The notes beneath the pieces are model-generated. The model was given only the letters and a program-made list of their open reading frames with translations, had not been told where the DNA came from and ran no database searches. Below, piece after piece: positions 40,463 to 50,853 of a stretch of DNA of 64,000 nucleotides (the stretch's first letter is position 1; the number at the start of each line of letters is the position of its first letter). The translations under genes were made by a program, and so were the position numbers. Origin of the DNA: Chrysophaeum taylorii (lineage: Eukaryota; Sar; Pelagophyceae; Pelagomonadales; Pelagomonadaceae); the NCBI GenBank assembly GCA_029834535.1, contig JAQMWT010000420.1:1-64000 (forward strand). The letters run 5' to 3'.

Positions 40463-42475
40463 CTAAGCAGGAAGCGTCTTACCATCGACAAGAACATAGA
40501 GAGTGTTCTGGACAGAGTCGTACGGTGGAAGAGTAGCAGAAAGAGTAACTTGATGAGATGGCGGTGAAGAAGAGGTTGAGTGAACACCGTAGGCGTTTTT
40601 GAACTTGTGGAATAAATTGCGTGGAAGGAGCTTCGAAAAATGATCAGCGACCTGGTAGTGAGTAGGACACCAGAGAGGACGAATGACCGAGTTGGCTTGG
40701 TAGTCACGAATGCGAAATTCTCGTAAATTGATATGACGAGAAGGAGCACTGACTTTAGGGTGATTAGCGACATGTAGTGCGCTAGCGTTATCAATAAGCA
40801 GGGGAATAGCGTGAGCTTGATCACACGAAAACAAATAAGGGTGGGAGGAGAATAGCTGGTGAAACCAGTGACATTCATCGGCGGCTGCGCTGGCGGCGAT
40901 GAGTTCAGCTTCCATGGTGCTTTTGGCAGTAAGAGTTTGGCGTTTGCTAGACCAGAATACGAGATTGCCAAAGACGAAGATACATGCACCAGAATTGGAT
41001 CGCAAGCGAGGGTCAGAACGGTCAGCGAAACTTGCATCCGTAAAACAAATAATGGGTGAACGAAGGTGATGCAGTTCAGAATAGCGGCTGATCAGATGCT
41101 GAATAGAGGGCGTAATAGGGGGGCTGTCGGATGAATGGTCAAGTGAATCATTCGGAGTGCCCTTTAAGTAGCGAAGTAAAACATATAAGTGCAGAAGGTG
41201 GGTCTGATCAAGGTTGTGCATACCCTTGCAGCATTTGTTGCGCAAAGTGGTGATATCAGGCCGACATGTGACAGACAAGTAAATGCGAGTGCCATAGTAG
41301 CGAGGAAAATTTTGGCGTAATACGTCTAAGATAGGAGCCAAGTCCGGGAGAAGCTTAGCAGGAGCTTTTTGAGTGAGGATGTCCGAATAGGGGACGTCCA
41401 TATTATGTAGGTTGAGCTTATGCTCGGCAAGCATCTTGGTGATCTTCGCTGCTACATTCATAGTGAGATGACCAGCGGAGACATTGTAGTGGACATCGAT
41501 ACCAAGGAAGGATCTGATGTTGTCATGCCACGTACCTTTGCCATATCCCTTCTCCAGAGCAGTGCGAAGAGATGTAATTTTGGCAGTGTTGGTACCAGTG
41601 ATCAATAGGTCATCGACTGAAACGGATAGTAGAACCCATTTGTTGATAGATCGATCCCAATTGATATAGAGGCAAGTGTCGACTTGTGAGCGTTCGAACT
41701 CATGTTGTCGAAGAAACGAGTCGAGCTTGATGTTCCACAACAAAGCTGACTGTTTGAGGCCATAGAGAGCCTTGACGAGTCGGAGAGCGAGCTTCGACTC
41801 TGGGTGGTTCTTCTGTATCTGCTGGATAAGATTTTGCGAGACACGTATTCCTCGAGGTAAGTCAATCCATACCGGGCGATCGAGTGCCGATTGGATGAAT
41901 GCCTGCGGAATGTCCGCGTGCGCGACCGGGAGTTTGTGCTTCGCGGCGATGGCGAGCAATAACCGGTTGGTGGCGAGCATTGCGGTTGGTGAGGATGTGG
42001 CATAAAAGTCAATGCCTACACGTGCCAAGAAACCTCGGGCAACTAGACGAGCTTTATAGCGGTCTGGGGTGCCATCAGCCAAATATTTGATCTTCAGCAC
42101 GAGTTTCGTCGAGATAGACGAACGGTCTGGCAGCAAAGGCTCAAGCTTAGAGACACCGTTGGAGCACAATCCTTCAATTTCTTTGCGAATCGAAGCGATA
42201 TGCTTTAACTTATCTTCTTCGTTGAGTCCTTTGAGTTCGACGATCTTCTCAGGCACATAGACAATATCTTCCGCAGTCACGAGTTGTAACACGACGTGGT
42301 CGATGTGCTGCAAGTCATAGCCCATGACTTTCTGGAGAAAATCTTGGTTTGGATCACTTTGACTTAGGAAGAGGTGTCCGAGTTCGCCAGAATCATGCGC
42401 GAAGGCATGCCGGTGACGAGAAGCTAAGTGGTAGTGCTGATGCGCTGAGATGTCCCACAAAAGGGAGGAGCTCAT
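40463..42475 (-). CDS. Copia C reverse transcriptase-RNase H, intact frame
   Basis: A 670-codon open frame. RT: KIKYLADGTPDRYKARLVAR, AHADIPQAFIQSALDRPVWI (catalytic Asp), LVKALYGLKQSALLWNIKLD and catalytic SVSVDDLLITGTN. RNase H: CFTDASFADRSDPRLRSNSG, ESTMEAELIAASAAADECHW-like segment (AKSTMEAELIAASAA), DNASALHVANHPKVS and HYQVADHFSKLLPRNLF. All catalytic residues are visible. It is clearly a different Copia lineage from Copia A/B. Confidence 0.93.
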   Translation of the reverse strand: MSSSLLWDISAHQHYHLASRHRHAFAHDSGELGHLFLSQSDPNQDFLQKVMGYDLQHIDHVVLQLVTAEDIVYVPEKIVELKGLNEEDKLKHIASIRKEIEGLCSNGVSKLEPLLPDRSSISTKLVLKIKYLADGTPDRYKARLVARGFLARVGIDFYATSSPTAMLATNRLLLAIAAKHKLPVAHADIPQAFIQSALDRPVWIDLPRGIRVSQNLIQQIQKNHPESKLALRLVKALYGLKQSALLWNIKLDSFLRQHEFERSQVDTCLYINWDRSINKWVLLSVSVDDLLITGTNTAKITSLRTALEKGYGKGTWHDNIRSFLGIDVHYNVSAGHLTMNVAAKITKMLAEHKLNLHNMDVPYSDILTQKAPAKLLPDLAPILDVLRQNFPRYYGTRIYLSVTCRPDITTLRNKCCKGMHNLDQTHLLHLYVLLRYLKGTPNDSLDHSSDSPPITPSIQHLISRYSELHHLRSPIICFTDASFADRSDPRLRSNSGACIFVFGNLVFWSSKRQTLTAKSTMEAELIAASAAADECHWFHQLFSSHPYLFSCDQAHAIPLLIDNASALHVANHPKVSAPSRHINLREFRIRDYQANSVIRPLWCPTHYQVADHFSKLLPRNLFHKFKNAYGVHSTSSSPPSHQVTLSATLPPYDSVQNTLYVLVDGKTLPA

Positions 42476-42484
42476 ACAACAGAG

Positions 42485-43400
42485 TTATTGGTTCCATTGA
42501 CGTGCATAGTACTCTGCCGGTGACTGTTCGTCATCGCACACATAGTTCTCGAGAACAGAATTGTCGTTGTCCAGGTGGTCGACCAATACAGATGAGTGGT
42601 GCGGCTTCCTTGGGAAGTCGACACACAAGAGTTCTGCGTCGGTTTCTCTCTGCAGTTCCAGTGCAGTGCCGCCCATGATACCATAGTCTTGTGTGGTATT
42701 TGCTAGGTGACATCCTTTCGGGACATCATTCGGCGGCTTACCATCCCTTCTAATGTTGAGATCAGATGCGATGCTGACAGCATGGCCCTGGTGCAGAGCG
42801 CTGACACGGACGAGGAACATCAATGTGCTGGACATGTTGGCTGTGGCGCGAGCCGTGGATTGCTCCTGCTGGTATTTCCAGTTGCGACCATACTCTGAAG
42901 CGATAATGCGTCTGGTGAAGAGTTTTCCATCGTCAACACGTTTCACGATATAGAGTTGATCCTTAGGGATGCTAAATCCACGTTCGTCCTTGAGATCTGC
43001 CGTGAGCTTATCGCACTGGTTGCGATGCACGAGAACAGGGGTAAAACCTGAATCGTCGAGAACAACCACTAGGCGATCCTTTCGTTTGGGCATCGGAATG
43101 CTACCATCCGGCGGAGATGGCCGGTTGAGGAACGAAAAATCCTGTTCAGGTGTCTTGTCGCTGACGGGACTTGGATCAGCAGCGGAGGTTGGATCCGGTT
43201 CTTCGTGCTCGTCGTCATCGTCGGGTTTGTCATTCTGGTCGTCATAATGAGTCTCGCCCTCATTTTGCGATTCCTGTCTAGCTTTCGGCGCTTGCTGTTC
43301 GCTTATAGCTGGGAGCGGGTCCTCTTGCCGTGCCTCTGTTGGGATCTGCGTGAGTGCGTTGATCTGTTCGATCTCCTTGTTGCGGTTGACTGGCATGTCT
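42485..43400 (-). CDS. Copia C integrase C-terminal connector
   Basis: A 303-codon frame, acidic in the first half (DDQNDKPDDDDEHEEPDPTS) and then PMPKRKDRLVVVLDDSGFTP. No catalytic motif. By position it links integrase to RT. A 3' part repeats RDGKPPNDVPKGCHLANTTQ. Unassigned. Confidence 0.55.
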
Positions 43401-44891
43401 GCATCAACGTGGAAGTCGTTCGAGGTGACGATTTTTCCATATCGCCCCTGATGTACAAGCAGGATAGAGTATGAACATCACGGATAAATCGGTCCGTGCC
43501 GGGGAGGTTTGGGACGTGATTGTTGGTGTTAAGATAGGAGGCGGAGACGCTGGAGGGTTCCTGCTTGTGACTTCGAGGATAGACAAAGGTGACAGGTTCG
43601 CCAAAGTGAAGGAGCTTCAAGAGCGGTGCCATAGGTGACATGATGCGCCGGGGGACGGTGCAGGACATGTTTGTGCGCGAGGGCAGTCCATGAGAGCGCT
43701 GATTGTCGGCTTGGATCTTATGCAGCCGAGCAAACGGGTGATAATACTCGGCGGCAATGGGCTTTCCTTCGATGCGGACACTGCGCAGGTAGAGGAGGCG
43801 AAGTACAGTGCCTTGGGTGTTATCCTTAATGATGTTTTCGGCGAAGTTCCGCTGGTGTAGGTGGCGACCAATGATTTGAATTGGATACCGACCTGCACCT
43901 TGAGCGGGTGGAATGCTTCGGAGCGGAACGTGGAAAACGCATCGGACGAGATGATTTTCACATTTACATCGAATTCGACCTTAATCACATTGGCCACGTA
44001 GAGGATGCCAGCCAGAACCTCCTACGCGTCTAGTTTCCTCACGAAGTATACCCATTTGCGTGCTGAGATAATACACATGAAATGCATGATGTAACGAAAG
44101 CCACCATAGCATTTGGTAATGCTCGGGTATGATACATCCATATGGAGATGTTGGCCAGGAGCATAGGCTAGTTCATCCTGTGACCATGAAGTGTTCTTGT
44201 GACTAAAGCTGAAATGCGATTGACAGCGCTTGCATTCGCTGCAGTCTTGCAGATACCGATCATCACGTGGGCGGAGATTCGTTACATTGGCGGCAATCGT
44301 GCGGCGAAGAACCTCTGGTTGCTGGTAATGTATGCGGTGCCAGCGAGTGACCAAAAGCACTCTTTTGGCGTGCTGAATGGTACCGGGCTTGTGCAAGGGG
44401 GGCAGAGCGGCAGTCGAAGCGCCGGGGGGACTGGGTCGCTTGTCAACTCGGACTTTAGCAACGGTTACCTCGGCAAGAAGCGTCTCGAGGTTTTTCGATT
44501 TGCTTGGTTTGCGGATCGCATCGTAGTGAGCATCTGCTACGGCATTGAAGAGGGAGGTGAGGTTGAGATCCTCCTCTGCTAAGAGACGGCTGGAGATTCT
44601 CAGGAAGAATTCAGCAACCTGGTTGATGTCTCCGGGGCTGGGGGTGCCATTGCGTATTGTTGCCCATTCGATGTGAAAGTTCACGTGGTGGTGCGATTCG
44701 TGGAGTGCGAGGACAGCGCTGTACTTTGCCTGCAGCATGTGGTGCGGGACGGCGCTGGCCAGTGCCTTAAACGCGAAGTACGGCGGGTGCTGTTGGAACA
44801 GACGGAGCAGTTCCGGGTCCGAGTGGTGTCCAAACTTTGCGATTTCGTTGAGGATCGCATAGCGGCTGTGGTCTGGAGAGATCAGCAGCAC
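43400..44891 (-). pseudogene. Copia C integrase
   Basis: The N-terminal zinc domain and core start lie in a 289-codon frame (44,891-44,022): CSECKRCQSHFSFSH, then HLHMDVSYPSITKCYGGFRY, with the first catalytic Asp in MDVSYP. Following frames (43,997-43,303) include VNVKIISSDAFSTFRSEAF, consistent with the second Asp region. Upstream residues in the same frame (PDHSRYAILNEIAKFGHHSD) look like the pre-integrase region. Confidence 0.75.
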
Positions 44892-45630
44892 GGCGTTGGA
44901 GTAGCTCGTGTTGGTTGGGTACGAGCCAGTGACCGAGTAGGACTTGGTGCTTTCTGAAGCGTGTCTCCGATGTGGCCGACATAGTCCGCGTAAGTGGGAC
45001 GTGCTTTGGACATTTTGAGTCCCTTGGGGTCATCGAGCGTAATTCGCCCTCGTGAGTCGATCGCGGCAAAGCCAGGATGCGAGCGATTCATGTAGTGGAC
45101 CCGAGTGGACGGGCGCGAGCAGCTGTGAGCGGCGGCCAAGGAGGTGGTGTAGGCGACGACCATAAAGGCGGTGCCCTTCGGAACATCCAGGGAAAAGGCG
45201 TGCGTTGGGGAGAAGACTGCGGGTTGGTGGGAACAGTCCAATATCTGAGGGGGGCTGGAGTGTAGGGTGAGGGAAGCGCGGGGGAAATAGCCACAGGCGA
45301 CGGCAGTAGCGACGGTGCCGGTGATGGCTCCATCCAAATGGTAAGCACATTGGGACTCCGAGGCATGAAAACAGCGGAGGGTGTTCCAAGCGGCGAGAGT
45401 TGGATGTTGCGACAAGTGATTGTGCAGCAATGTGAAAACCAGGAGATGGGAGATGTACGTCATGGTAGCGTAGGGGGTGCCGTCGGCATCTAGACCGAGA
45501 TCCGTGAAGGGCTTGGTGAAGCGTGCAAGCATTTGACAGATTCGGGCATTTTCGGGAATCGAGAGTTTCGAGGCGTTGGCGGGCGTGTAGGAAAAAGTGG
45601 CCTTGTGCTGGTAGTAGGTCAAGGTGGAGC
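44882..45630 (-). CDS. Copia C unassigned domain after the DNMT
   Basis: Within a 389-codon frame (46,051-44,882) whose last ~230 codons appear to be real coding: CQMLARFTKPFTDLGLDADG, DGAITGTVATAVACGYFPRA, SPTHAFSLDVPKGTAFMVVA and SRGRITLDDPKGL. The last piece recurs loosely in Copia E (RGRILIGDLTGL) and Copia A (LLDPRNGKLRYP). Because such a segment follows the DNMT in several elements, a DNMT accessory or target-recognition role is possible, but this is inference. Confidence 0.45.
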
Positions 45631-46551
45631 GGGGCACGGTGCCACGAAGGGTGGGTTGGCGATCCAGCGATCGTCGGGGATAGTGTTGCTGGGGTCCAGA
45701 AGTGGAACCATGCTCGGAGGAGATGTTAACCAAGGAGAAGCGTTTTTCTCGAGGTTGTACTCGGTGAGCGGGTGTCGGGCATAGACAGCGAGATATCGGG
45801 TCTTGCTGATGACGTCGCCAAAAGCGGAGGCGTTGTAGACACCGGAGTGTCGGAAGTAGCCTAAGCGCTGATAGCATTTGGCGAGTTGGGTGTACTCGTG
45901 ATGTGTTCGGGGCTTGGAAGGAACGTTCTCGACAATGGCGTAGGTCGGGAGCGTGCAGCGAACAAAGCGGATTTGTTCTGTGACGAAAAGGTCGGCGGTC
46001 ACCGGAGGGGCGTAGCCGTCGTATTCTTTCATTACACTCAAATGTTGACATGGCAGTGTGAAAACTGCTAGGTCGAAATGAGGTAGTCGACTTTTGCCGG
46101 TTTGCAGAGCGGCATTGAGCTTTCTTAGATCCGCATAATGCTGAGCGTGCGGGAAGCGTTGTTGCGCGCGTGCGCGCATAATAGGGTGAATTTCAAATGT
46201 GACCACGACAGTAATACGGTTGTCGAAGCGTTTGCGAAAAGAGGTAAGGCCTTCTTGGTGAAGTCCACCTGCAATAATAGCTGTTTTTAGCGGAGGGGGT
46301 TGTGCTTGCACAGTGAGGTCCGCTGAGCCAGTGAATGCATATTGGACGACAGTACGCGGAAGGCTAATGAGTTCCGATAGGAATATGGAATGATGCTGTA
46401 GCTTAGCAAAATCCAACATGTGGGATTGCGAGCGTGTCTTTGCGACATGCTGTGTGATGTGCGCAAGTTCATCCTTGAGTGACATTCGTGTTCCGGTGTG
46501 AAAGCTAAGCACAGCGCGGAATGTTTGCTTGGGATGGGATGGCAGGGACAA
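45619..46551 (-). CDS. Copia C C5-cytosine methyltransferase domain, open frame
   Basis: A 310-codon open frame. Motifs in order: KTAIIAGGLHQEGLTSF (residues 89-105, motif I, a divergent SAM-binding loop); VVVTFEIHPIMRARAQQRFP (115-134, motif II with the acidic residue that contacts SAM, followed by the A-x-x-x-x-F-P run); FDLAVFTLPCQHLS (159-172, motif IV with catalytic Cys168 in PCQ); TYAIVENVPSK (203-213, motif VI ENV with the catalytic Glu); GVYNASAFGDVISKTRYLAV (237-256, motif VIII). Motifs IX-X are not identified. It sits between protease (ends 46,559) and the unassigned domain. Established for the family: Cys of PCQ attacks C6 of cytosine and the ENV Glu protonates N3. Whether this copy is active is unknown. 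Confidence 0.8.
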   Translation of the reverse strand: MSLPSHPKQTFRAVLSFHTGTRMSLKDELAHITQHVAKTRSQSHMLDFAKLQHHSIFLSELISLPRTVVQYAFTGSADLTVQAQPPPLKTAIIAGGLHQEGLTSFRKRFDNRITVVVTFEIHPIMRARAQQRFPHAQHYADLRKLNAALQTGKSRLPHFDLAVFTLPCQHLSVMKEYDGYAPPVTADLFVTEQIRFVRCTLPTYAIVENVPSKPRTHHEYTQLAKCYQRLGYFRHSGVYNASAFGDVISKTRYLAVYARHPLTEYNLEKNASPWLTSPPSMVPLLDPSNTIPDDRWIANPPFVAPCPAPP

Positions 46552-46558
46552 CAGACCA

Positions 46559-47170
46559 TTAGTTTGGCGATTGGCGAGAACTACTGCGGTTTTTGCCTAG
46601 AAGCGTCTTATAATCGTGGGGATCTGCGGTTGACGTGTTCATAAGCTCGTATATGTATGGTTCGTGTGGCAGTGGCGGGTCGGTCGCTTGGACGTTCAGA
46701 GCTTTGAGCTGAGATGTCGCGATAACCTGTAGACCTTTACGGAATTGTGGGACGACCAGAAATACAATACATAGGGCGTAAACTGTGGATTCTTTTCTGT
46801 CCTTTGAGGAGAGACCTGCGGCCTGCAAGTACAACGGTTTGACACCGATGAAATGGCTGGTCAAGGTGCCTCGTCCCATACGTATGGTGTGTTCGGGAAT
46901 CCGGCGTGTGGACTCCGGAACAAAATGTTGAATTGTGCGAGTGAAGCAAAAGGATGCGCCACCGTCAATTAATGAAGTTTCAGTGCCGGGTCCGTTGCAT
47001 CCGTGCAGCGAGTTAGTATTCTTTGAGGTCTTTCCTGGAGTGTACGTGGCACAAAGAAAATCTGCGACTCTGGAAGATATTGTTGGTGAGGTCGGGAAAT
47101 TCGTCATTGTTAGGCTTGGTGCCTGATTGAGTAAGATGTGGTTGGCGGCACAGGCGTCGTCGGCAACCAT
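46559..47170 (-). CDS. Copia C protease
   Basis: A 203-codon frame with TETSLIDGGASFCFTRTIQ (residues 63-81); IDGGAS stands in for the usual hydrophobic-D-[ST]-G-A of retroviral-type aspartic proteases, with Gly in the Ser/Thr place. Downstream KPLYLQAAGLSSKDRKESTV may be the flap side. It would process the polyprotein. The unusual second residue is noted but not proof of inactivity. Confidence 0.65.
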   Translation of the reverse strand: MVADDACAANHILLNQAPSLTMTNFPTSPTISSRVADFLCATYTPGKTSKNTNSLHGCNGPGTETSLIDGGASFCFTRTIQHFVPESTRRIPEHTIRMGRGTLTSHFIGVKPLYLQAAGLSSKDRKESTVYALCIVFLVVPQFRKGLQVIATSQLKALNVQATDPPLPHEPYIYELMNTSTADPHDYKTLLGKNRSSSRQSPN

Positions 47171-47888
47171 CCGCGAAAAAGCAGACTCTGGTGGAGAGCA
47201 CGCATGTAGTCACTGTGACGTTGTGCGTAGTCTTCGGCGGAATCATCTTCATCGTTGATTTCGGGGATGGTGCCGTCGTAGAGGCCTAGATGTCCGTGAT
47301 CATCATAGAAACCGAGATGGCCTTGGTCATCTTTTTCGTCAGTTTCGCCCTCGTCAGGTGGATTCGAACAAGATGGAGTGTCCTCGTGAATGTGGGGTGT
47401 GCCAGGTTGTGGAGTAACCTTGGCTATGCCAGGGTCCGGAGGGAAGGCAGTGGGGGCCGAGACTTTGCCGTGGGGTGTTTGACATCCGGTGGGGTGGACG
47501 GCAGAAGGTGGGTGTTGTCCATGTTCGAGAACGTGTTGAACAGCTTGAGGGGGACCATCGAGATGATCGGGTCTTGGGTCGCAACTTCGTGAGAAGTTGG
47601 CTTGAGGGGGGTCTCCTCGTGAACGGCTGGTGGGGAAGCCTGTTCAAGTTGCTCGTCCTGGTCGAGTTGCTCGTCTTGATCGAGTTGCTCGTTCCGAGCT
47701 TCGATTCTTGCGGCCAAATAAGCATTTTCCGCAGCAAGTTTTGCGGCGAGCGCATCGTTTTTGGCACAGAACTCAGCTTTTTTATCTTTGATCTCTTGCA
47801 AGAGCCAGAGAGTCTGTTCTTGGGATGGGCTGAATTGCATCAAATAATCCAGACTCCGATTTGTGATGTTGGGGTCTTGAGTCGCCAT
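47171..47888 (-). CDS. Copia C gag N-terminal region
   Basis: A 154-codon frame starting MATQDPNITNRSLDYLMQFS (47,888). It contains an Ala/Leu/Glu coiled coil (EFCAKNDALAAKLAAENAYL) and a QLDQDE tandem (three units near residues 73-88). It is short for a gag, and the middle between 47,424 and 47,170 is in another frame. The leader (47,889-48,290) is shared with Copia E. Confidence 0.6.
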
Positions 47889-48257
47889 GTTGTTGGAGTC
47901 GCGTTTTGCGCGTTGTTGGTTGCTTTGCTTTCACACTTTTTCACACCTTTTCACCAGTAGCAAGCGATTAGACTTGACTACGGTCTTATAAACTTCAGGA
48001 ACTTAAGGAGATTGCTCTTGCCTGGAAATCCGGGTTCTTTGTCAGAGACGTCGATCGAGCTCGATGTCTTTCGGAGGGACCTTTCTCTACCAGTACCTGA
48101 CTGGGTCCAAACCTGTAGACACGTAAAAATCACTGTGCCCCTGGTAGAGAATGATGGCAGTGGTAGTGCTGCCCTGACGCCCTGTCCCTAACGACACAAA
48201 GAGCAGCACGGTGTTCGACACAGCGATTTTATTGGTGATTGGGTGTGAGAGTGATAG
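47889..48257 (-). other. Copia C 5' leader / LTR
   Basis: Non-coding. The minus strand matches 57,735-58,110 (plus) in Copia E at about 85-90 percent by eye (for example TTTGTGTCGTTAG, TTTGGACCCAGTC, AATCTCCTTAAGTTCCTGAA, CAACCAACAACGCGCA). It ends at the gag ATG, 47,888. Confidence 0.65.
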
Positions 48258-48440
48258 GGGGGGGGGGTACTAACTCTAAATCAAATATTGCATCTCTATA
48301 TCATTGGGTGAAAATGGCTGACTAGCATCTTTTGAGGGGGGGGGGGAGTACCAACTATAAATCAAATTTTGTATCTCTATATCATTGGGTGAAAATGGCG
48401 GACTAGCATCTTTTGAGTTACGGAAACGTCGTGCGTTACA
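48258..48440. repeat. 80-bp tandem duplication with a poly-G run and a Copia D-like gag scrap
   Basis: Two copies (48,258-48,336 and 48,337-48,418), each with a G-run, then a TACTAACTCTAAATC-like segment, ATCTCTATATCATTGGGTGA and TAGCATCTTTTGAG. The flank 48,410-48,440 (minus: TAACGCACGACG then ACTCAAAAGATGC) matches Copia D gag at 56,205-56,245, so a Copia D-type gag scrap lies beside the Copia C end. Confidence 0.5.
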
Positions 48441-48720
48441 GGCGGTGTGGCGTACGAAAAACGTTCCCGACCCGGGGTGACAAAGGGGGTGCTCACCGAC
48501 ACGCCGGAGACCTCACTGCTCGAGGTCAATACGGACTTTGGGTCGGCTACGCTCGCCACAACACTTGCTCACGCTCACCAAACCTCTCAACTTGAGGATG
48601 GAGAGTTGATTTATGATAGCAAGATACTCTCTTCTCGAGAGAACAATGTGACGTCACTAGGATGAAATCCCGTGACATCGTAAGGAAAGTAAGGAAAAGC
48701 GTCCGGTTGAACGGGTATAA

Positions 48721-50471
48721 TCATTGTGGAGCGGGGTAAGCCTCCGCGGTCGGGAGTTGCCGCCACAGGACTCCCCTAATGAAAATGCGAGCTGCCCTCA
48801 GCGAGTGGCCCGACGTGAACCACGAGCCTTGGCTGAGTGAGCATCTCGGGAACGGATTTTCTTGTAGACGCGCTCGATGACAGGTTCCCGAGACGCGTCC
48901 ACTACGCAAAGTAAACTTGGGGATCAACACATCGATCTCGTGCGGAGCGAAGTCGGTGACACAGGGGGCGGTACTGCTGGTGACCTTAGACTTGTCGATG
49001 AAACTGCGACCGTCCACGTCCTTGTACTCCGGCTTGAGCTTGCGAGTAGAGAGATGTGAGGTTGGCTTGTAGTAAAAGACCTTGTCGTGCGGACCGAGAT
49101 CAGAGTAGAAATGTAGGGCTACTCGATCTTTCGCGCAATCATATGGCTCATAAACTTCTGCAACGTAAATCTTCTTGCGTCAATCGGACCGTTTTCTTTC
49201 GCGTAATCATAAGGCTCATAAACTTCTGCCACGCAAATCTTCTTACGTCAATCGGACCGTTTGCGATCGGGGATCCGAAAGACAACGAATTTACCGTGCT
49301 TGAAATCGCCGCGGAAGGTTTCCTTTGGCTTGGGCACGGCTCGATCGACCACTGGAGAAACCACCACAGGGGTGATCTGACTAACATGAACACAACGGCG
49401 TTCCGGCGGAGAGTCGAGAGACTCAATCCTGTGAGTGACCGGAGACAGGCGTTCCACGATAATAAACGGGCCGCGCCATTCCGGTCGAAGCTTGTTCTGA
49501 AGAAAAGGGATGTAGAGCAAAACATGCGACCCTTCCTCGCACTCGACATCGACATGGTCCGCATTGTAAGCGAGCCTTTGTTTCCGAAGAGCTTTCTCGC
49601 GAGCTCCATTCACCGTGGCGGTGTGGAATTTTGACTTTCCGCGAGTCTCGGCCTCAACATCGGAATGAGTTTTCGGCAAACGTCGGACATCGAGATCCAT
49701 GATCGCACAATCCGTCGGCAACAGAGGCTGACCATTGAGACGGCGCATGAAAGGTGAGATCGGCGTCCCCGGAATGAACTTGCGATTGTAGCGAAACGCG
49801 ATGTACTCCTCGAAATCGGGCCAGTCCGTGATTTTGCGGTCCTGAAGACACGCACGGAGAAAAGCCTTGATAACACGGCTGGCCGGTTCAGCCGGATTGG
49901 CTTGAGCACGATACGGAATCGTAGTACTATACCGAAGATCGAAGAGGTGACAGAAACCCTCCATCAATTTGTTGACGAACTCCATACCGTTGTCGGTACG
50001 AATCATCTGAGGTAAATACCCCTTGAGTAATATATTCGCGACGAAAGACTAGAGGATCGCCTTAGCAGTCTTGTGGTGCAGTGCGTCGAGAATCAAGAAA
50101 TGAGAGAATGGATCAAAAAATACGACAAGATACGTCTCGGGACCAGCACTGGGCAAGGGTTCAAACAAGTCCATGCAAATAACAGCGCAATTGCCATCGT
50201 ACACAGGCTGTTGAAGGAGACACGCTCACTTGGGTTCGGGCGTGCGAGCTTTCTGACACACCAAACAACCAGCAATGTAGGCGCCCACTTCATTGTACAT
50301 GTGGGGCCACCAAAAACGTTCAAGTGTCGATGGCTCCGTACTGTGACGACCCATGTGACCACCATTGAGAGGGGTGTCGTGGTAAAGTCGGATGATGCGC
50401 GACCGTAAAGTCTGGGGGGCGAATATCATCGGGCGCAAGTCGGGGGCGGCACGGTATAGGACTCCCTTCAC
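48721..50471 (-). pseudogene. Gypsy 3 integrase
   Basis: Zinc domain at 50,471-50,226 (YHDTPLNGGHMGRHST, CLVCQKARTPEP), core from 50,006 (MIRTDNGMEFVNKLMEGF, second catalytic Asp; NPAEPASRVIKAFLRA, around the Glu), and C-terminal GPY/F-like WRGPFIIVERLSPVTHRIES, with VHVSQITPVVV. The tail FAPHEIDVLIPKFTLRSGRV (about 48,900) matches the tail of Gypsy 2. A ~64-bp tandem repeat lies at 49,130-49,260. Confidence 0.82.
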
Positions 50472-50853
50472 AACTTGATGCGAGTGTTAGCTCCGTACCG
50501 ACGAAGAGAATGGCCCTGAGCCATGCGATAACGAATGTCTTCGCAAGTAGCATCAGTGATCTGTTCTTTGGCTATCTCTTCTAAAGTCAAATTGTCCGGG
50601 ATCTTGTCGATGTACTCGTGGTAATCATCCGCATGTCGGAAAATACTAGGGCGAGTTCGCAGACGATTCTTCTGACGTTGTCTCGTAGCGTGAGACGTGG
50701 CCAATTGCATCGGATCGTCGCGACAATCTCTTCTTCTTCCTCCTCGTGCAGCTCAGTCGTGATAAACGATCAAATGACTTGACATCCAGCTAGTGGTGCT
50801 CCTTTGTCATCAACGGGCCGAAGAAGTTCTTGGCACACCAAATAGGCGTGATT

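Larger units (their letters stand above)
40244..48335 (-). mobile_element. Copia C: DNMT-bearing Ty1/Copia LTR retrotransposon, nearly complete
   Basis: Minus-strand element with gag, protease, a C5-methyltransferase domain, an unassigned domain, integrase and RT-RNase H, in that order, bounded by a 3' LTR-like region (40,244-40,430) and a 5' leader (47,889-48,335). The two terminal regions are only distantly alike, so it is older than Gypsy 2 or mosaic. Several long frames remain open, but there are a few breaks, mainly in the integrase region. It appears inserted in Copia B, whose connector stops at its left edge. Confidence 0.85.
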
